64,000 nucleotides of DNA, from assembly GCF_025665335.1 (NCBI RefSeq), contig NZ_CP106869.1:2320501-2384500 (forward strand), written 5' to 3'. Below, piece by piece: positions 63,836 to 64,000 of this stretch (position 1 is the stretch's first letter; each line of letters begins with the position of its first letter). The position numbers and the translations under genes are program-made. The notes under the pieces are model-generated. The model worked only from the letters and a program-made list of their open reading frames with translations. It ran no database searches and was not told the origin of the DNA. The DNA comes from Xanthomonas sp. AM6 (GTDB taxonomy: Bacteria; Pseudomonadota; Gammaproteobacteria; Xanthomonadales; Xanthomonadaceae).

Positions 63836-64000
63836 CGTGTCGGCTCCGGTGGCTGCGGTTGGAGGGCGGATGCATCGATCACCGCCTGCGCGAACGCCGC
63901 CGGCGCCTCTTGCGGCGGGTTGTGGCCGATGCCACCGGACAGCAGGCGGTGTTCGTAGCGGCCGGTGAACTTGCCGGCATAGGCCGCCGGATCGGGATGC
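63832..64000 (-). CDS. C-terminal end of an alpha/beta hydrolase, partial
   Basis: The last 55 codons or so of a minus-strand gene whose start lies beyond base 64000. It reads YAGKFTGRYEHRLLSGGIGH then NPPQEAPAAFAQAVIDA. GGIGHNPPQEAP carries the catalytic His of epoxide-hydrolase/haloperoxidase-like alpha/beta hydrolases. Overlaps the cytochrome P460 gene start, so the two are co-translated. Confidence 0.75.
   Translation of the reverse strand, partial: HPDPAAYAGKFTGRYEHRLLSGGIGHNPPQEAPAAFAQAVIDASALQPQPPEPTR

Overview
The window is GC-rich chromosomal DNA of a gammaproteobacterium of the Xanthomonadaceae, most likely Xanthomonas or a close relative. Evidence: the housekeeping block mntH/mntR–tadA–orn–mscS–ppsA/ppsR–bdhA–pssA–phaEC, a LOV-domain hybrid histidine kinase of the XccLOV type (photoactive Cys76), many HDFNN-box kinases, and similar codon use almost throughout. 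The genus is an inference from gene families and order; no database was searched.

Layout. 0–4.4 kb: end of an S9 peptidase, then two divergent regulator/oxidoreductase pairs (TetR with a quinone-reductase-like enzyme; AraC with a short-chain dehydrogenase). Two long palindromes lie in the first divergent gap. 4.5–11.5 kb: signalling block with a PAS kinase and its receiver, a double-domain KaiC-like ATPase overlapping a hybrid kinase, and an opposite-strand pair (PATAN-like protein, Cache–HAMP membrane sensor with no output domain). 11.9–31.6 kb: mostly housekeeping genes: Mn uptake and its regulator, tRNA deaminase, oligoribonuclease, mechanosensitive channel, PEP synthase and its regulatory kinase, PHB metabolism (bdhA, phaE, phaC), phosphatidylserine synthase, the LOV kinase and Tex. 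A cluster of DnaA-box-like repeats sits at 20.6–20.8 kb. 31.7–37.3 kb: a large multi-sensor hybrid kinase with a separate receiver, tRNA-Leu, and a tandemly duplicated tRNA-Ala/tRNA-Glu unit, each copy with its own promoter and terminator.

37.4–44.9 kb: the most interesting region, a minus-strand class III lanthipeptide cluster. It starts with a 36-residue precursor gene (44788–44898). A strong intrinsic terminator follows, then a three-domain LanKC synthetase without zinc ligands in its cyclase domain, a fused ABC exporter and two FtsX/MacB-type permeases. The far end abuts a decayed alpha/beta hydrolase fragment next to the tRNA genes. The cluster is visibly less GC-rich than its surroundings, and its promoter side is AT-rich.

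45.4–50.5 kb: accessory genes: a structured leader candidate, an operon of SPFH–SHOCT protein, zinc-ribbon membrane protein and small membrane protein, a secreted small protein, and a frameshifted gene of unknown function. 50.6–53.5 kb: a redox pair divergent from a LysR regulator. 53.7–61.3 kb: MipA/OmpV protein, OmpR-family response regulator, sensor kinase, a small MbcA/ParS-like protein and an RND pump (adaptor and permease). Two matching GTAAG-N6-GTAAG direct repeats precede mipA and the pump genes, which suggests one regulon. 61.3–64 kb: a minus-strand set for redox and stress: short-chain dehydrogenase, thioredoxin-like lipoprotein, Ohr, cytochrome P460-like protein and the end of an alpha/beta hydrolase.
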